Source: COE1 sp036310845
Lineage (GTDB): Bacteria > Bacillota > Clostridia > Lachnospirales > Lachnospiraceae
NCBI GenBank assembly: GCA_036310845.1
Contig: JAXJRB010000084.1
Span: forward strand, 1 to 13,429
Direction: 5' to 3'
DNA length: 13,429 bases
In this document: in pieces, positions 13,404 through 13,429 of the stretch
Numbering within the stretch: position 1 is the stretch's first letter
Layout: each line of letters begins with the position of its first letter
Position numbers and translations under genes: made by a program
Notes under the pieces: generated by a model
What the model saw: the letters and a program-made list of their open reading frames with translations, nothing else
Databases searched by the model: none
What the model was told of the DNA's origin: nothing

Positions 13404-13429
13404 AAAATTGCTTTAGCTTACAGTAAAAA

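Noticed and set aside
13220..13405. 61-codon plus-strand reading frame over the right-edge RNA region
   Set aside because: It runs through the promoter -10, the three-hairpin RNA and its terminator, has no ribosome site, and has an unlikely composition.

Overview
The window looks like low-GC Bacillota DNA, most likely a gut Lachnospiraceae. The evidence is the ssb-rpsR pair, an S18 protein of typical clostridial form, strong AGGAG ribosome sites, A/T-rich codon use, and secreted proteins carrying an 'FDxxYYxxNPDV...HYxxxGxxEGR' module. Genus cannot be decided from the sequence.

Layout. Positions 1-715 are core genome: the 3' part of ssb, rpsR, and an intrinsic terminator. Accessory DNA follows directly: a 65-residue hypothetical gene that overlaps, tail to tail, a small XRE repressor gene on the minus strand (904-1206). 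Between that repressor and the next gene lies a near-consensus promoter (TTGAAA-17-TATAAT), with a perfect 7-bp inverted repeat covering the start of its -35 box. This looks like the operator of the divergently transcribed repressor.

The promoter appears to drive a nine-gene operon (1407-10690) closed by a strong terminator (10697-10724). Seven of the nine products are secreted paralogues carrying one or two copies of the NPDV module (nine copies in all): A (1407), D (5097), E (6010), F (6849), G (7945), H (8809) and I (9941). A/D, E/G and F/H are sister pairs, and E-F/G-H is a tandem duplication of a two-gene cassette. The other two products are a cytosolic DUF2971-type protein (2278) and a 652-residue lipoprotein (3105). 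The lipoprotein has a C-terminal metallopeptidase domain resembling the anthrax lethal factor catalytic domain, with HEFGH, a downstream Glu ligand and the catalytic Tyr all in place. The operon therefore delivers a surface-anchored protease and a family of exported proteins that share a targeting or assembly module. Its function is unknown.

Downstream is a membrane-anchored, YD-repeat (RHS-like) protein gene broken by one in-frame TAA (10846-12045), then a terminator. Next comes an Abi_2/AbiF-family HEPN gene (12218-13183) with the RNxxxH motif, followed at once by a promoter and a compact three-hairpin small RNA ending in an intrinsic terminator (about 13235-13308). This pair matches the known association of AbiF with a cognate non-coding RNA, a probable RNA-based toxin-antitoxin or anti-phage module. 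The last 120 bases are a run of inverted repeats that may be the edge of another element outside the window.
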